Assembly: GCF_000737515.1 (NCBI RefSeq)
Contig: NZ_CP006587.1
Coordinates: 1,553,001-1,617,000, forward strand
Source of the DNA: Hymenobacter sp. APR13
GTDB lineage: Bacteria > Bacteroidota > Bacteroidia > Cytophagales > Hymenobacteraceae
Direction: 5' to 3'
Length of the DNA: 64,000 bases
The notes under the pieces are model-generated. The model was not told where the DNA came from and did not search any database. It saw only the letters and a list, made by a program, of their open reading frames with translations. The position numbers and the translations under genes are program-made. Below are positions 34,899-43,581 of this stretch, in pieces. Positions within the stretch are counted from its first letter, which is position 1; each line of letters opens with the position of its first letter.

Positions 34899-37373
34899 AT
34901 GCTGAATCTTCGCCTGCTGGGCCTGACTTCTACCCTCGCCACCTGCGCCCTGGTGGCGCAAGCCCAGCAAACCGCCGCCATCCGGGGCCGCGTTACCACG
35001 GCCGACGGCCGCCCGGCCGAGGCCGTAACGGTGGGACTGAAGGGCCGCGGCCAGGGCACCATCACCAACAGCCAGGGCGAATTTGTGCTGGAGCGGGTGC
35101 GGCCGGGGCAGTACACGCTGGTGATTTCGGCCATCGGGCTGAAGGGCGACGAGCGGACGGTGACCGTGGCAGCCGGCCAGACCACCAGCGCCGACTTCAC
35201 GCTCACGGAAAGTGCTCAGCAGCTGCAGGAAGTGGTGGTGAGCGGTAGCCGCACCAACAAGTTTGCCCGCAAGCAGTCGGAGTACGTGAGCAAGATGCCG
35301 CTCAGCAACCTGGAGAATCCGCAGGTGTACGCCACTGTGGGCAAGGAGCTGCTCACCGAGCAGCTGGTGTTCACGGCCGACGACGCCACCCGCAACGTGC
35401 CGGGTTTGCAGCGCATGTGGGAAGCCACGGGCCGCGCCGGCGACGGCGGCAGCTACTACAACCTGCGCGGCTACATCACCCAGAGCCAGCTGCGCAACGG
35501 TGTGGCCGGCGGCGTGACCAGCAGCATCGACGCGGCGAACCTGGAGAAGCTGGAAGTCATCAAAGGGCCGTCGGCGACGCTGTTTGGCAGCGCGCTGACC
35601 TCCTACGGCGGCCTCATCAACCGCGTCACGAAGAAGGCCTACGATCAGTTTGGGGGCGAGGTGGCGTACTCGGCGGGCAGCTTCGGGCTGCAGCGCCTGA
35701 GCGCCGACGTAAACACGCCGCTCGACAAGCAGAAAAAGGTGCTGCTGCGCCTGAACACGGCCGGCCAGTACGAGCGCAACTTCCAGAATCGCGGCTTCCA
35801 GGGTTTCGACAAGAGCCTGGCCATTGCCCCGACCCTCACCTACAAGCCCACCGAGCGCCTCACCATCAACCTGGATGCCGAGCTGTACCGCAACCAGGGC
35901 GTGGGCAAGCAGCTTATTTTCTTCTACTTCCCGACTAGTGCCTTGCAGGCCTCGCAGCCTAAGGAGCTGGGGCTGGATTACCGGCAGTCGTACCTGGGCA
36001 ACGGGCTGAGTCTGGACTCGCGCAGCTCCAACTACTTCGCGCAGGTGAACTACCAGCTGGCGCCGGGCTTCACGTCGTCCACCAACTTCACGCACAGCCG
36101 CAGCTTTTCCGAAGGCTTCGGGGCCTACTTCTACGTGACGCCCATTGCCGACAGCCTCAGCTCCGGCGACCCCACGCGCCTGGGCAGCACCAACTTCCTG
36201 AGCCGCGCCGACCAATCGACGCGCGACAGCCGGGCCTTCACGACGGAGGTACAGCAGCTCTTCAACGGCGACTTTCAGGTGGCGGGCCTGCGCAACCGCG
36301 TGGTGCTGGGCCTCGACTACCTGAACGTGGACAACCAGCAGACGTTCTTCGGCAGCGTGTTTGGCGCGCCGGTGGCGCTGGGGCTGGGCAGCCAGGCCTA
36401 CACCGATTTCAACGGCCGGGCGCTGGCGGCGCAGTACGCGGCCGGCCCGCCTGACTTTACCTACCCCATCACCACCCAGCTCACCACCTACAGCGCCTTT
36501 GCCTCCGATGTGCTCAACCTCACGGAGCAGCTGAGCGTGCTGGCCGCCGTGCGTGTGGATCGGTTTGAGAACAAGGGCGGTTTGGTGGGCGGCGCGGTGC
36601 AGCCATTCAAGCAAACGGCCGTGTCGCCGAAGTTTGGCGTGGTGTATCAGCCGGTAAAGGACAAGGTATCGGTGTTTGCCAACTACCAGAACAGCTTCCG
36701 CAGCCCCGGCTCCTACCGCGCCTACAACACGGCCGCCCTACCCGACAGCACCGAGCTGCGCACGGCGCGGCTGGAACAGGCCAACCAGTGGGAAGGCGGC
36801 GTGAAGCTGGATGCCTTCGCCGGCAAGCTGACCACCACCCTGAGCTACTACGCCATCCGGGTGGATAACCTGCTGCGCACTGATCCGCGCCTGGAAGCCG
36901 CCGCCAAGTTCGCCCAAACCCAGGACGGCACCCAGCGCAGCCAGGGCCTGGAGCTGAACGTGGTAGCCAACCCGTTCGAGGGTTTCAACGCCGTGGCCGG
37001 GTTCAGCTACAACGAATCCAAGCTGACCCGCGCTGAGGAAGGCGTAAACGGCCGCCGCCCCGCCACGGCCGGCTCGCCGTACCTGGCCAACCTGTGGCTG
37101 AGCTACCGCCTGCCTGCCGGCCCGGTGCAGGGCCTGGGCCTGGGCGTCGGCGGCAACTACGCCAGCGACAACAAAATCGTGAATACCGGCACCAACGTGT
37201 TTACGCTGCCCAGCTACACCGTGCTCAACGCCTCGGTGTTCTACGACCAGCCCCGTTTCCGCATCTCGGCCAAGGTTGATAACCTCACCAACCAGCAGTA
37301 CTGGATCGGCTACTCCACCATGAACGCGCAGAAAGTGCGCAGCGTGGTGGGCAGCGTGGCGTATAAGTTTTAA
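34899..37373 (+). CDS. TonB-dependent siderophore receptor
   Basis: 824 residues from the ATG at 34899 (MLNLRLLGLTSTLATCALVA). Carboxypeptidase-like domain (RGRVTTADGRPAEAVTVGLK) to ~residue 105; plug with VPGLQRMWEATGRAGDGGSYYNLRGY and VIKGPSATLFGSALTSYGGL; barrel with siderophore-receptor patterns (NYQLAPGFTSSTNFTHSRSF, KFGVVYQPVKDKVSVFANYQ, LEQANQWEGGVKLD) and an end MNAQKVRSVVGSVAYKF. The pairing with the PepSY protein 107 bases downstream supports ferric-siderophore uptake. The -7-like element TTCCTTTG lies about 35 bases upstream; no Fur-type box was evaluated. Confidence 0.92.
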   Translation: MLNLRLLGLTSTLATCALVAQAQQTAAIRGRVTTADGRPAEAVTVGLKGRGQGTITNSQGEFVLERVRPGQYTLVISAIGLKGDERTVTVAAGQTTSADFTLTESAQQLQEVVVSGSRTNKFARKQSEYVSKMPLSNLENPQVYATVGKELLTEQLVFTADDATRNVPGLQRMWEATGRAGDGGSYYNLRGYITQSQLRNGVAGGVTSSIDAANLEKLEVIKGPSATLFGSALTSYGGLINRVTKKAYDQFGGEVAYSAGSFGLQRLSADVNTPLDKQKKVLLRLNTAGQYERNFQNRGFQGFDKSLAIAPTLTYKPTERLTINLDAELYRNQGVGKQLIFFYFPTSALQASQPKELGLDYRQSYLGNGLSLDSRSSNYFAQVNYQLAPGFTSSTNFTHSRSFSEGFGAYFYVTPIADSLSSGDPTRLGSTNFLSRADQSTRDSRAFTTEVQQLFNGDFQVAGLRNRVVLGLDYLNVDNQQTFFGSVFGAPVALGLGSQAYTDFNGRALAAQYAAGPPDFTYPITTQLTTYSAFASDVLNLTEQLSVLAAVRVDRFENKGGLVGGAVQPFKQTAVSPKFGVVYQPVKDKVSVFANYQNSFRSPGSYRAYNTAALPDSTELRTARLEQANQWEGGVKLDAFAGKLTTTLSYYAIRVDNLLRTDPRLEAAAKFAQTQDGTQRSQGLELNVVANPFEGFNAVAGFSYNESKLTRAEEGVNGRRPATAGSPYLANLWLSYRLPAGPVQGLGLGVGGNYASDNKIVNTGTNVFTLPSYTVLNASVFYDQPRFRISAKVDNLTNQQYWIGYSTMNAQKVRSVVGSVAYKF

Positions 37374-37382
37374 ATCTATGAC

Positions 37383-37463
37383 CTGTCATTCCGAGCGAAG
37401 CGAGGAATCTGGCGTACTCATCAAAAAGTAAACACAGATTCCTCGCTTCGCTCGGAATGACAG
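37383..37463. repeat. Perfect 29-bp inverted repeat between TonB receptor and PepSY gene
   Basis: CTGTCATTCCGAGCGAAGCG... (37383-37411) pairs exactly with 37435-37463. It begins 9 bases after the receptor stop and ends 17 bases before the PepSY ATG. It is the same family as 31393-31490. If it terminates transcription, it would uncouple the two iron genes; partial read-through is possible. Confidence 0.9.
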
Positions 37464-37480
37464 TTGTTTTCCGCCTCACT

Positions 37481-38617
37481 ATGAACATGTTCAAGAAAAC
37501 TGTCGGAAAGCTGCACCTGTGGCTGGGGCTGGCCTCGGGGCTGATTGTGTTCATCGTGAGTTTGACGGGGGCCATTTTCGTGTTTCAGGACGACATCCGG
37601 GACCTGACGGAGCCGTGGCGCAAGGTGGAGGTCCAGCGTAAGGCCTACGTGCTGCCTTCGCAGCTGCAGGCGGCGGCGCTGGCCGGGCACCCGGGCGTAG
37701 ATGCCGCTTCCACCTGGGTCACGTACTTCGGGCCGGAGCGCTCGGCTACCGTGTTTTTTACGGATAAGAGTGGTGTGCCCACGCAGGTGTACCTGAACCC
37801 CTACACCGGCCGGGTGTTGCACGAGCAAGATTTGCGCACGCACTTCTTCACCATCGTGCAGGAAATCCACATGCACCTGCTGCTGCCCGAGGCCATAGCC
37901 AAGTGGGTGGTAGGCGGCGGTGTGAGCGTATTCGTGGTGATGCTGCTCACGGGCCTGGTGCTGTGGTGGCCCAAGCGCAAGCAGGAACGCAAGCAACGCT
38001 TCACCATCAAGTGGGGGGCCCGCTGGCGGCGCGTGAACTACGATTTGCACAACGTGCTGGGCTTCTACGCGGCCAGCATCGGGCTGGTGCTGGCGCTGTC
38101 GGGGCTGTTTATGCTGTATCCGTGGCTGCTGGAGCCGCTGGTGCTGGCCGTGGATGGCGGCCGGCCGGCCCCCCAGGAAATCATGAAAACCAAGCTCGAC
38201 ACCCTGCAGCCCGCCACCGCCGCGCCCCAGCCCCTGCCGGATATCGTGTACCGCACGGCGCGTCGCCTCTCCCCCGACCACGAGATGATTCTGCTGGGCC
38301 CCACCGGCACGGGCAAGGACCCCGCCTTCTGCTGGACCTACCGGAAAGCCCTGCACTACTACCACCGCGACGAGTACGCCTTCCACCCCGTTTCGGGCCA
38401 GCTGCTGGAGTCTCGTTTCCACAACACCAAAAGCGCCGGCACCAAGCTCTCCGACATGAACTACGACCTGCACGTGGGCCAGATCCTGGGTTTCGGCGGC
38501 AAGCTCGTGGCCTTTCTGGTGAGTTTGATCTGCGCCAGCCTGCCCGTCACCGGCACCATCATCTGGTGGGGCCGACGCCACAAAACCAAGAAGAAGCCGC
38601 GGCTGCAGGCAGTATAA
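37481..38617 (+). CDS. PepSY-associated membrane protein (siderophore-iron reductase type)
   Basis: 378 residues from the ATG at 37481 (MNMFKKTVGKLHLWLGLASG). The first helix with HLWLGLASGLIVFIVSLTGA is diagnostic of PepSY-TM proteins. Three further helices are near residues 145-165, 195-215 and 340-362, separated by periplasmic PepSY domains. Conserved histidines are present in HLWLG, QEIHMHLLLP and NYDLHNVLGFY. These proteins are coupled to siderophore receptors and thought to reduce iron in the periplasm; the reductase role is inference. Confidence 0.9.
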   Translation: MNMFKKTVGKLHLWLGLASGLIVFIVSLTGAIFVFQDDIRDLTEPWRKVEVQRKAYVLPSQLQAAALAGHPGVDAASTWVTYFGPERSATVFFTDKSGVPTQVYLNPYTGRVLHEQDLRTHFFTIVQEIHMHLLLPEAIAKWVVGGGVSVFVVMLLTGLVLWWPKRKQERKQRFTIKWGARWRRVNYDLHNVLGFYAASIGLVLALSGLFMLYPWLLEPLVLAVDGGRPAPQEIMKTKLDTLQPATAAPQPLPDIVYRTARRLSPDHEMILLGPTGTGKDPAFCWTYRKALHYYHRDEYAFHPVSGQLLESRFHNTKSAGTKLSDMNYDLHVGQILGFGGKLVAFLVSLICASLPVTGTIIWWGRRHKTKKKPRLQAV

Positions 38618-38652
38618 TTCTGATTCAGCAGCTGTTTGAGTTAGCCATAAAC

Positions 38653-38756
38653 GATGTAGAGACGCAATATTTTGCGTCTCCTCGTTGAACGACCGGTCCT
38701 GCGCCATCTGAACAACGTCAGCAACGACGAGACGCAAAATATTGCGTCTCTACATC
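38653..38756. repeat. 35-bp inverted repeat with inner palindromes
   Basis: Arms 38653-38687 and 38722-38756 match at 34 of 35 positions; each arm holds its own palindrome (GAGACGCAATATTTTGCGTC). It lies between the convergent ends of the PepSY gene and the MotB/ZorB-like gene. Another element, AGCCCAGGGCTTCAGCCCTG (about 38772-38791), follows. Confidence 0.85.
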
Positions 38757-38804
38757 ATGTCAACGCTACGTAGCCCAGGGCTTCAGCCCTGGGGCGTGAG
38801 AGGC

Positions 38805-39482
38805 TTATTGCATCCGCCCCACCTTCGGAATCACCTGAATCAGGAAGCGTTTGTTGTCGCCTTCGCGGCGGCCCTGGTAGCGGCCGGTGCCGTAGAAGCC
38901 GCTGCCCCCAATGATGAGCTCGATGCCGCGGTCCTGGCCGAAATTGAGGCCGTTCTGCTTCCAGAGGTTGAGCAGGTTGAGGGCCCGGCGGTAGCTGAGC
39001 TGGTAGGTGGTCTGCTCCTCGCGGGCGTTGCGCGGGTCGCCCTGGGGGTAGCGCGCGGCCATGCCCTCCACTATCACGAGGTAACGCACGGGCTGGTCGG
39101 TTTTGATGCTCTTGAGCACCGTGCGCAGGGTGCGGCCGGCTTGCAGCAGAGCAGGCTTGTAGCTGTCCTGGATTTCGTCGCGGCCGGCTTTGAACTGCAC
39201 GGGCACCAGCAGCTCGTGCCGCTCGTTGGTGGGGTCGTAGCGGAAGTAGCGGCCCTCCAGCTGCTGCAGGGAGCGTCGGATTTTGGTAATCTGCTCCAGC
39301 TCGGCGGCCTTGGCTTTCAGCTCGCCGTTGGCCTGCTTCAGCTCCCCTTCCCGGTCCTTGAACAGCTTGAAGCTGTACACGAACAGCACCAGCATCACCA
39401 CGAACAAGGACGTCATCAGGTCCACGTAGCTGGGCCAGAAGAAGTCGTTGCTTTGGCGTTTGTTGGAGGTGGCGTTGTTCAT
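38805..39482 (-). CDS. MotB/ZorB-like membrane protein with OmpA domain (last gene of motor-cytoskeleton cluster)
   Basis: 225 residues. One membrane helix at 20-39 (YVDLMTSLFVVMLVLFVYSF) contains Asp21 at the position where MotB and ZorB have their ion-carrying aspartate. A coiled coil of about 30 residues follows (REGELKQANGELKAKAAELE). The C-terminal half is an OmpA/MotB peptidoglycan-binding-like domain (LLVPVQFKAGRDEIQDSYKP, YLVIVEGMAARY, LSYRRALNLLNLWKQNG). It should pair with the MotA/ZorA-like protein at 39994 as an ion-driven motor across the inner membrane. It is the 3'-most gene of the cluster. Confidence 0.8.
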   Translation of the reverse strand: MNNATSNKRQSNDFFWPSYVDLMTSLFVVMLVLFVYSFKLFKDREGELKQANGELKAKAAELEQITKIRRSLQQLEGRYFRYDPTNERHELLVPVQFKAGRDEIQDSYKPALLQAGRTLRTVLKSIKTDQPVRYLVIVEGMAARYPQGDPRNAREEQTTYQLSYRRALNLLNLWKQNGLNFGQDRGIELIIGGSGFYGTGRYQGRREGDNKRFLIQVIPKVGRMQ

Positions 39483-39504
39483 GAAAAGGAGGCAATACGA
39501 TGTT

Positions 39505-39981
39505 CTAAAACCTGTTGCTAGATGTCCTTACATTGTTGATTTCAATCAACTTAACAACCTGCTTTTTCAATGAAACAGAGGAGTCGTAAGTGACGCATTT
39601 ATCACTAATGATCTTCGAATAGTAGTTGTTAACGAGTTGCCTATGCTCCAGCTGGCCTCTGCCATTTTGAGCATATTGCAATTCATTTCCAACCTTGATA
39701 ACAACCCGATAATTAGCAGACGTGTGGTTGGTCGCGCTCCGTCCAAAATAATAAACGCCGTTACCTCCGCATACTTCCAGTGTCTTCACAATAGTGTCGG
39801 CGGCAAAGATGTATTTCGTCCTATCAACGTCCGGACGAATTATCAATCGTTTGATAAGCTCATCGTTGTACAGGTTGTTGTACTGAGCAGGAATTTTGAC
39901 TCTGACTATCCCGCTTTGCTGAGCATACCCGACGAATGAAGAACTCAGACAAAATCCTAAAACCGCTAGACACTTCTTCAT
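39505..39981 (-). CDS. Small exported protein, AT-rich, interleaved in the motor cluster
   Basis: 158 residues with a signal peptide (MKKCLAVLGFCLSSSFVGYAQ). The mature part (GIVRVKIPAQYNNLYNDELI..., YIFAADTIVKTLEVCGGNGVYYFG...) has no recognised family. Base composition is visibly richer in A+T than the genes on either side, with codons such as ATA, TTA and AAT. Spacing is 12 bases after the ZorA-like gene and 22 bases before the ZorB-like gene, so it sits inside an operon between two proteins that are expected to work as a pair. It may be a late insertion. Confidence 0.7.
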   Translation of the reverse strand: MKKCLAVLGFCLSSSFVGYAQQSGIVRVKIPAQYNNLYNDELIKRLIIRPDVDRTKYIFAADTIVKTLEVCGGNGVYYFGRSATNHTSANYRVVIKVGNELQYAQNGRGQLEHRQLVNNYYSKIISDKCVTYDSSVSLKKQVVKLIEINNVRTSSNRF

Positions 39982-39993
39982 AAACGCTAAGGG

Positions 39994-41454
39994 CTACTGC
40001 GGCTTCACCCCGCCAAACAGCTTGTCCATAAACCGCTGGAAACGGTTCTTCGACGTGGCTTTCACCAGCACCGTGTTCAGGCTGGAGAGTTCCAGCAGCA
40101 GCTTGGCTTGCACCTGCGAGTCCAATTCGATTTTGCGCAGCAGCTCGCGCTGGGTGGCCGTGACGTCGCGGCTGAGGTCGGCTTGTTGCACGTTGAGGTT
40201 CTGGAAGGGCTCCAGCTGTTTCAGCAGCTTCTCGAAGACGTTGTCGGCGTTGAGCTGCTCGAAATACTGCTGCCACTTCTCGTAGGCCAGCTGGGCCTGC
40301 CGCTCGTTGTAGGCCAGGCGCTTGTTCATCACGTCGGCGAGGCCCACGCCGGCCTGGTCGATGTGCTGCTCGGCGCGGTCCTTGAGGTTGCGCAGCTCCA
40401 CCTGGTGTTTCTGGAAGAAATCCAGCATCAGCTGCACCGAGTTGTTGTTGCCGCCGATGTACTGGCCCAGGTCGTTGATACCTTTTTCGAAACCCCGCAG
40501 CCGGTCCAGAATACTGTTCACGGCCTCGGCGGAGTGGTAGCCGTTCTGCAGCATCTCGTTCAGGCGCTGCTGGTAGCCGGTGAAGGCGCTGAACATTTCC
40601 GCCGACTCGCGCACTTTCTCAAACACCAGAATATTGGCCGCCGCCATCTTGTCGTAGCCGATGGTGTCGAGGCGCTCCAAGAAGTCGCTCTGCACCCGGA
40701 TGTTCTGCGTCACTTTCTCCATGAGCGGGTTGAACAGCTCCACCTGGCCCACAAACTGCTGGTTGAAGGCATCGAGCACCGACTTGAGGTTGGTGAGCGA
40801 GCTGGCCATATCGGCGTGCAGCACCGGCAGCAGGCGGGCCTGCAGGAAGGTGTAGTACTGGTTCTGGAGCCGATCCAGCTGGTGGCGGGCCTGGCGCAGC
40901 ACGCCGTTGCCGAGCAGCGTGAGCAGCAGCCCCACAAAGGAGCCCGTCATGGCAATGAGCACGCCGGTGAGGAAAGGCGTCAGCGCGTTTTCATCCGACA
41001 CGCCGTTGCGGGCAATGCCCACGAGGCCCAGAATCACGCCCAGAAACGTGCCCAGCAGCCCCAGGTAGAGGGGAGTGGCCACCTCGGCCTGCACTGCATT
41101 GTCCAGCACCTCGCTCTGGCGCTCCGAAATGTCCTTCAGAATCCCAAAATCGGCCGCTGCGCCCTTGTTGTGGCGCAGGTAGTCGTTGGTATCGAGTAGG
41201 ATTTCCTGGAACTCGGGCGAGGCGTTTTCGGCCTTGAGCAGGTTGGAGGCGAAGGATTCGGGCGGGGCGTCGGCGGCGTACTCGGGCAGGTCGCGGCCGT
41301 CGGGCAGCACAATGCGGTGCTCCACGCGCAGGCTTTCCTTGGGCGGATACAGCACGGCCAGTCGCCGGGCATTGGCCCGCGTCCGCAGAAACGTGCGAAT
41401 CTGCAGCCCCACCACCACGGTCACCACCAGAACTTCGAGGATGATTTCAAGCAT
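39994..41454 (-). CDS. MotA/TolQ/ExbB/ZorA-like ion channel subunit with long helical tail
   Basis: 486 residues. Membrane helices are at about 3-20, 127-147 (TPLYLGLLGTFLGVILGLVG) and 162-184 (LTGVLIAMTGSFVGLLLTLL), the latter two resembling the MotA/TolQ/ExbB proton channel core. The remaining ~300 residues are cytoplasmic and helical (LDRLQNQYYTFLQARLLPVL and on), much longer than MotA or ExbB but like the ZorA tail of Zorya phage-defence systems. It ends FQRFMDKLFGGVKPQ. With the ZorB-like protein downstream it forms an ion-powered unit. ZorC/D/E-type genes are absent. Confidence 0.8.
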   Translation of the reverse strand: MLEIILEVLVVTVVVGLQIRTFLRTRANARRLAVLYPPKESLRVEHRIVLPDGRDLPEYAADAPPESFASNLLKAENASPEFQEILLDTNDYLRHNKGAAADFGILKDISERQSEVLDNAVQAEVATPLYLGLLGTFLGVILGLVGIARNGVSDENALTPFLTGVLIAMTGSFVGLLLTLLGNGVLRQARHQLDRLQNQYYTFLQARLLPVLHADMASSLTNLKSVLDAFNQQFVGQVELFNPLMEKVTQNIRVQSDFLERLDTIGYDKMAAANILVFEKVRESAEMFSAFTGYQQRLNEMLQNGYHSAEAVNSILDRLRGFEKGINDLGQYIGGNNNSVQLMLDFFQKHQVELRNLKDRAEQHIDQAGVGLADVMNKRLAYNERQAQLAYEKWQQYFEQLNADNVFEKLLKQLEPFQNLNVQQADLSRDVTATQRELLRKIELDSQVQAKLLLELSSLNTVLVKATSKNRFQRFMDKLFGGVKPQ

Positions 41455-41481
41455 AGAACAGTAAAGTACGGCATTCCCACG

Positions 41482-41582
41482 CTGTCATCCTGACGAAGGA
41501 AGGACCTTATCACGTTAGAACAAGCCACTATTACGAGGTTCGTTCAAACGTAAAAAGGTCCTTCGCAAGCTCAGGATGACAG
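41482..41582. repeat. Imperfect inverted repeat between ZorA-like gene and Pro/Ala-rich gene
   Basis: Arms 41482-41507 (CTGTCATCCTGACGAAGGAA...) and 41556-41582 (...CTCAGGATGACAG) are complementary with small gaps. This resembles the CTGTCATTCCGA family in outline. It may weaken transcription between two cluster genes. Confidence 0.65.
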
Positions 41583-41589
41583 ACGGTGT

Positions 41590-43020
41590 CTACTCAAACC
41601 GGATGGCAGCTTTCTGCTCGATCTGCCAGGAGCCGGCGGCTTTGCGCAGCACGCCTTCTTCCTCCGTCACGATGCGCGTGACCGGACCGGCGGGCTGCTG
41701 GTATTTGCAGGCTTCACGCAGGGAATATTGCGCGCTCTGGATGGCGTAGGCGTGCACGGCGGGGTTCTGCGTTACGCTGAACGTGGCCAGCTCGGGCCAC
41801 TGCGGGTCCAAGTGAATCTCGTAGATGCTGTCGTGCTGGGGCTCGTCGGAGAAGTCGTACTCGTTGAACACGCCGTTTACGGGTACCTTCACGTAGCGCG
41901 TGCGGGGCAGGTCGGCGGCGGATACGGCCGGGGCAGCGGCGGGCGCAGTTGGCAGCTGCACGGGCGGTATCAGGCTGTCGAACTCCTCCTGCGGAGCGGC
42001 GGGGCTGGTTACCGGGGCAGCCGGGGCAACCGTGGGCGGCACCGGAGCCGGCGCGGGCGCTGCAGCCGGTACGGGTGGGACTACCGGGGCCGGCGCAGGC
42101 GCTACGGGCTGCGGAGCCGGGGCAGCGGGAGCTACGTTGGCTTTAGGCGCGGCCTGACGCTTCTGCAACTCCTGCTCCACGCGCTGCTGAATCAATTGTT
42201 CCAACTCGCGCAGCTGGGCCGGCGAGAACCGCTCGGCGGGTTTGCTGCTGCTGCCGGGCGTTGTTTGCAGGGCCAGAATTTCGTCCCGACGTTTGTCGAT
42301 GCGGGCGCTCAGCTCCTTCTGAAACTCCCCGAGGCTCTTGCGCATCAGTGCGTACAGCACCAGGCTCAGCAGGGCCAGAATCAGCCCCAGAGGGCCGAAA
42401 AACTTGTTCATCAGGCTTTCCCCGGCCCCGGATGCGGCGGCTGGTGTAGGAGTAGCCACACCCGCCTCGTCCAGACCAGCGTCGCCGGGGGCGGCAGCCG
42501 TGGCCTCGTCGGTGGTGGCGGTGGTGTCCACGGTTTCGGTTTCGGCGGCGGCTTCGGCCGCGGGCAGGTCGCCGATGGGCGTGCCCTGGTCGAGGTAGTT
42601 TTTCAGGGCCGTTTCCAGCTTCGTTACGCCGGCCAGCCGGGCGGCATTGCCCTTGCGCGAAGGAGACGTGCGCAGCCGGTTGATGATTTCGCGCACCAGC
42701 GTCTGCAGGCGGGAGTTGTCGGAGCCCAGGCCCTTGTACATCACGCCCTGCACTTCCAGCGGTTGGTACAGCGCCGAGTACACGCGCTGCTCATCGGCCT
42801 TGATGCTGCCGGCAAACTCCTTCAGCGGACCGCCGCATTTCAACTGGCTTTTCAGTTCCGGGTGGCCCGTGTCTTCGTATACGAACTTGGCCGTAGCGCA
42901 CCAGATTTGCACTTTGCGCTCCTCCAGCGTGGGCTGGCCGAGGGGTGTTTGGGCATGGCCGCCCGCCGCGAGCAGCAGCAGGCCGGTAAGCAAAGAAGCA
43001 ACGCGGCGGGAAAGGGTCAT
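41590..43020 (-). CDS. Pro/Ala-rich single-span membrane protein of the cluster
   Basis: 476 residues. A signal peptide (MTLSRRVASLLTGLLLLAAG) is followed by a periplasmic helical domain with Cys41 and Cys62 in ATAKFVYEDT/KSQLKCGGPL-type sequence (to ~residue 140). One membrane helix (MNKFFGPLGLILALLSLVLY, near 204-226) leads to a cytoplasmic coiled coil (GEFQKELSARIDKRRDEILA). A ~90-residue Pro/Ala linker and a compact C-terminal domain (YVKVPVNGVFNEYDFSDEPQ..., HAYAIQSAQYSLREACKYQQ) follow. No known family is recognised. It could connect a periplasmic sensor with cytoplasmic cluster partners. Confidence 0.75.
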   Translation of the reverse strand: MTLSRRVASLLTGLLLLAAGGHAQTPLGQPTLEERKVQIWCATAKFVYEDTGHPELKSQLKCGGPLKEFAGSIKADEQRVYSALYQPLEVQGVMYKGLGSDNSRLQTLVREIINRLRTSPSRKGNAARLAGVTKLETALKNYLDQGTPIGDLPAAEAAAETETVDTTATTDEATAAAPGDAGLDEAGVATPTPAAASGAGESLMNKFFGPLGLILALLSLVLYALMRKSLGEFQKELSARIDKRRDEILALQTTPGSSSKPAERFSPAQLRELEQLIQQRVEQELQKRQAAPKANVAPAAPAPQPVAPAPAPVVPPVPAAAPAPAPVPPTVAPAAPVTSPAAPQEEFDSLIPPVQLPTAPAAAPAVSAADLPRTRYVKVPVNGVFNEYDFSDEPQHDSIYEIHLDPQWPELATFSVTQNPAVHAYAIQSAQYSLREACKYQQPAGPVTRIVTEEEGVLRKAAGSWQIEQKAAIRFE

Positions 43021-43047
43021 AGGGTGTTGGGGGTAGAAAGGAACGGA

Positions 43048-43570
43048 CCTGGTTCCCAGGGTTGAAACCTTGGGCTAGTCAGCGGAAGGATAAGCGGGAG
43101 CAGCCGTTATCAACTATTCGGTTTCAAGTAGCCATTTATTCTGAAGATTCCTTCTGCCTCGTCAAATGGAATGGAGTGTTTACACAAAGCCTGTCGAACC
43201 CACGAGCTAAAATCAGAAGTGGACTTATCTACCAACTGCCCCACATAGGTTCGGCGGGTCGAATCAATTTCTATCCACTCTATTATTCGTGCATCCCCGA
43301 GCTTGACCCATTCCCAGTCAAGGTGACAAAAGCTACTCCCAGCCACCGGGTCATCCAAATACTTGATGCGTACCTCCGGATTGAACTCTGGATGAGAAGT
43401 CATTTCCTGCGCCAGTTCCTTCCATTTCGTCCGGTTCATGACGGATGAAAGCTGGTTCGCGAAAATGAACTCCGTTAGCTTGTCATTTTGCATAAGACCA
43501 GACACTTTACTGCTAATCTTTTCAGAAGCATAGCCGCTGCCTAGCCCAGGGTTTCAACCCTGGGCCACCG
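43048..43570. repeat. Inverted repeat pair flanking the small AT-rich gene at 43110
   Basis: The left copy 43048-43085 (GGTTCCCAGGGTTGAAACCT..., CAGCGG) and the right copy 43534-43570 (CCGCTGCCTAGCCCAGGGTT...) are inverted relative to each other with few mismatches. They bracket one gene only, in the manner of terminal repeats. A third, lone copy is near 38772-38791. Confidence 0.75.
43110..43505 (-). CDS. DUF6678-like small protein, AT-rich, bracketed by inverted repeats
   Basis: 131 residues, cytoplasmic. The pattern MNRTKWKELAQEMTSHPEF ... ARIIEWIEIDSTRR ... WVRQALCKHSIPFDEAEGIF, RINGYLKP resembles DUF6678 as I recall it (usual start 'N-TKW-EL'); the true start may be the second ATG at residue 23 (43439). 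Base composition is richer in A+T than neighbours. It sits between two cluster genes and inside an inverted repeat pair, which suggests later insertion. Function is unknown. Confidence 0.65.
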   Translation of the reverse strand: MSGLMQNDKLTEFIFANQLSSVMNRTKWKELAQEMTSHPEFNPEVRIKYLDDPVAGSSFCHLDWEWVKLGDARIIEWIEIDSTRRTYVGQLVDKSTSDFSSWVRQALCKHSIPFDEAEGIFRINGYLKPNS

Positions 43571-43581
43571 CGCCAGTAGTG

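Noticed and set aside
38805..41454. Canonical Zorya defence system
   Set aside because: No ZorC, ZorD or ZorE-type helicase or nuclease gene is nearby; only the motor pair resembles ZorA/ZorB.
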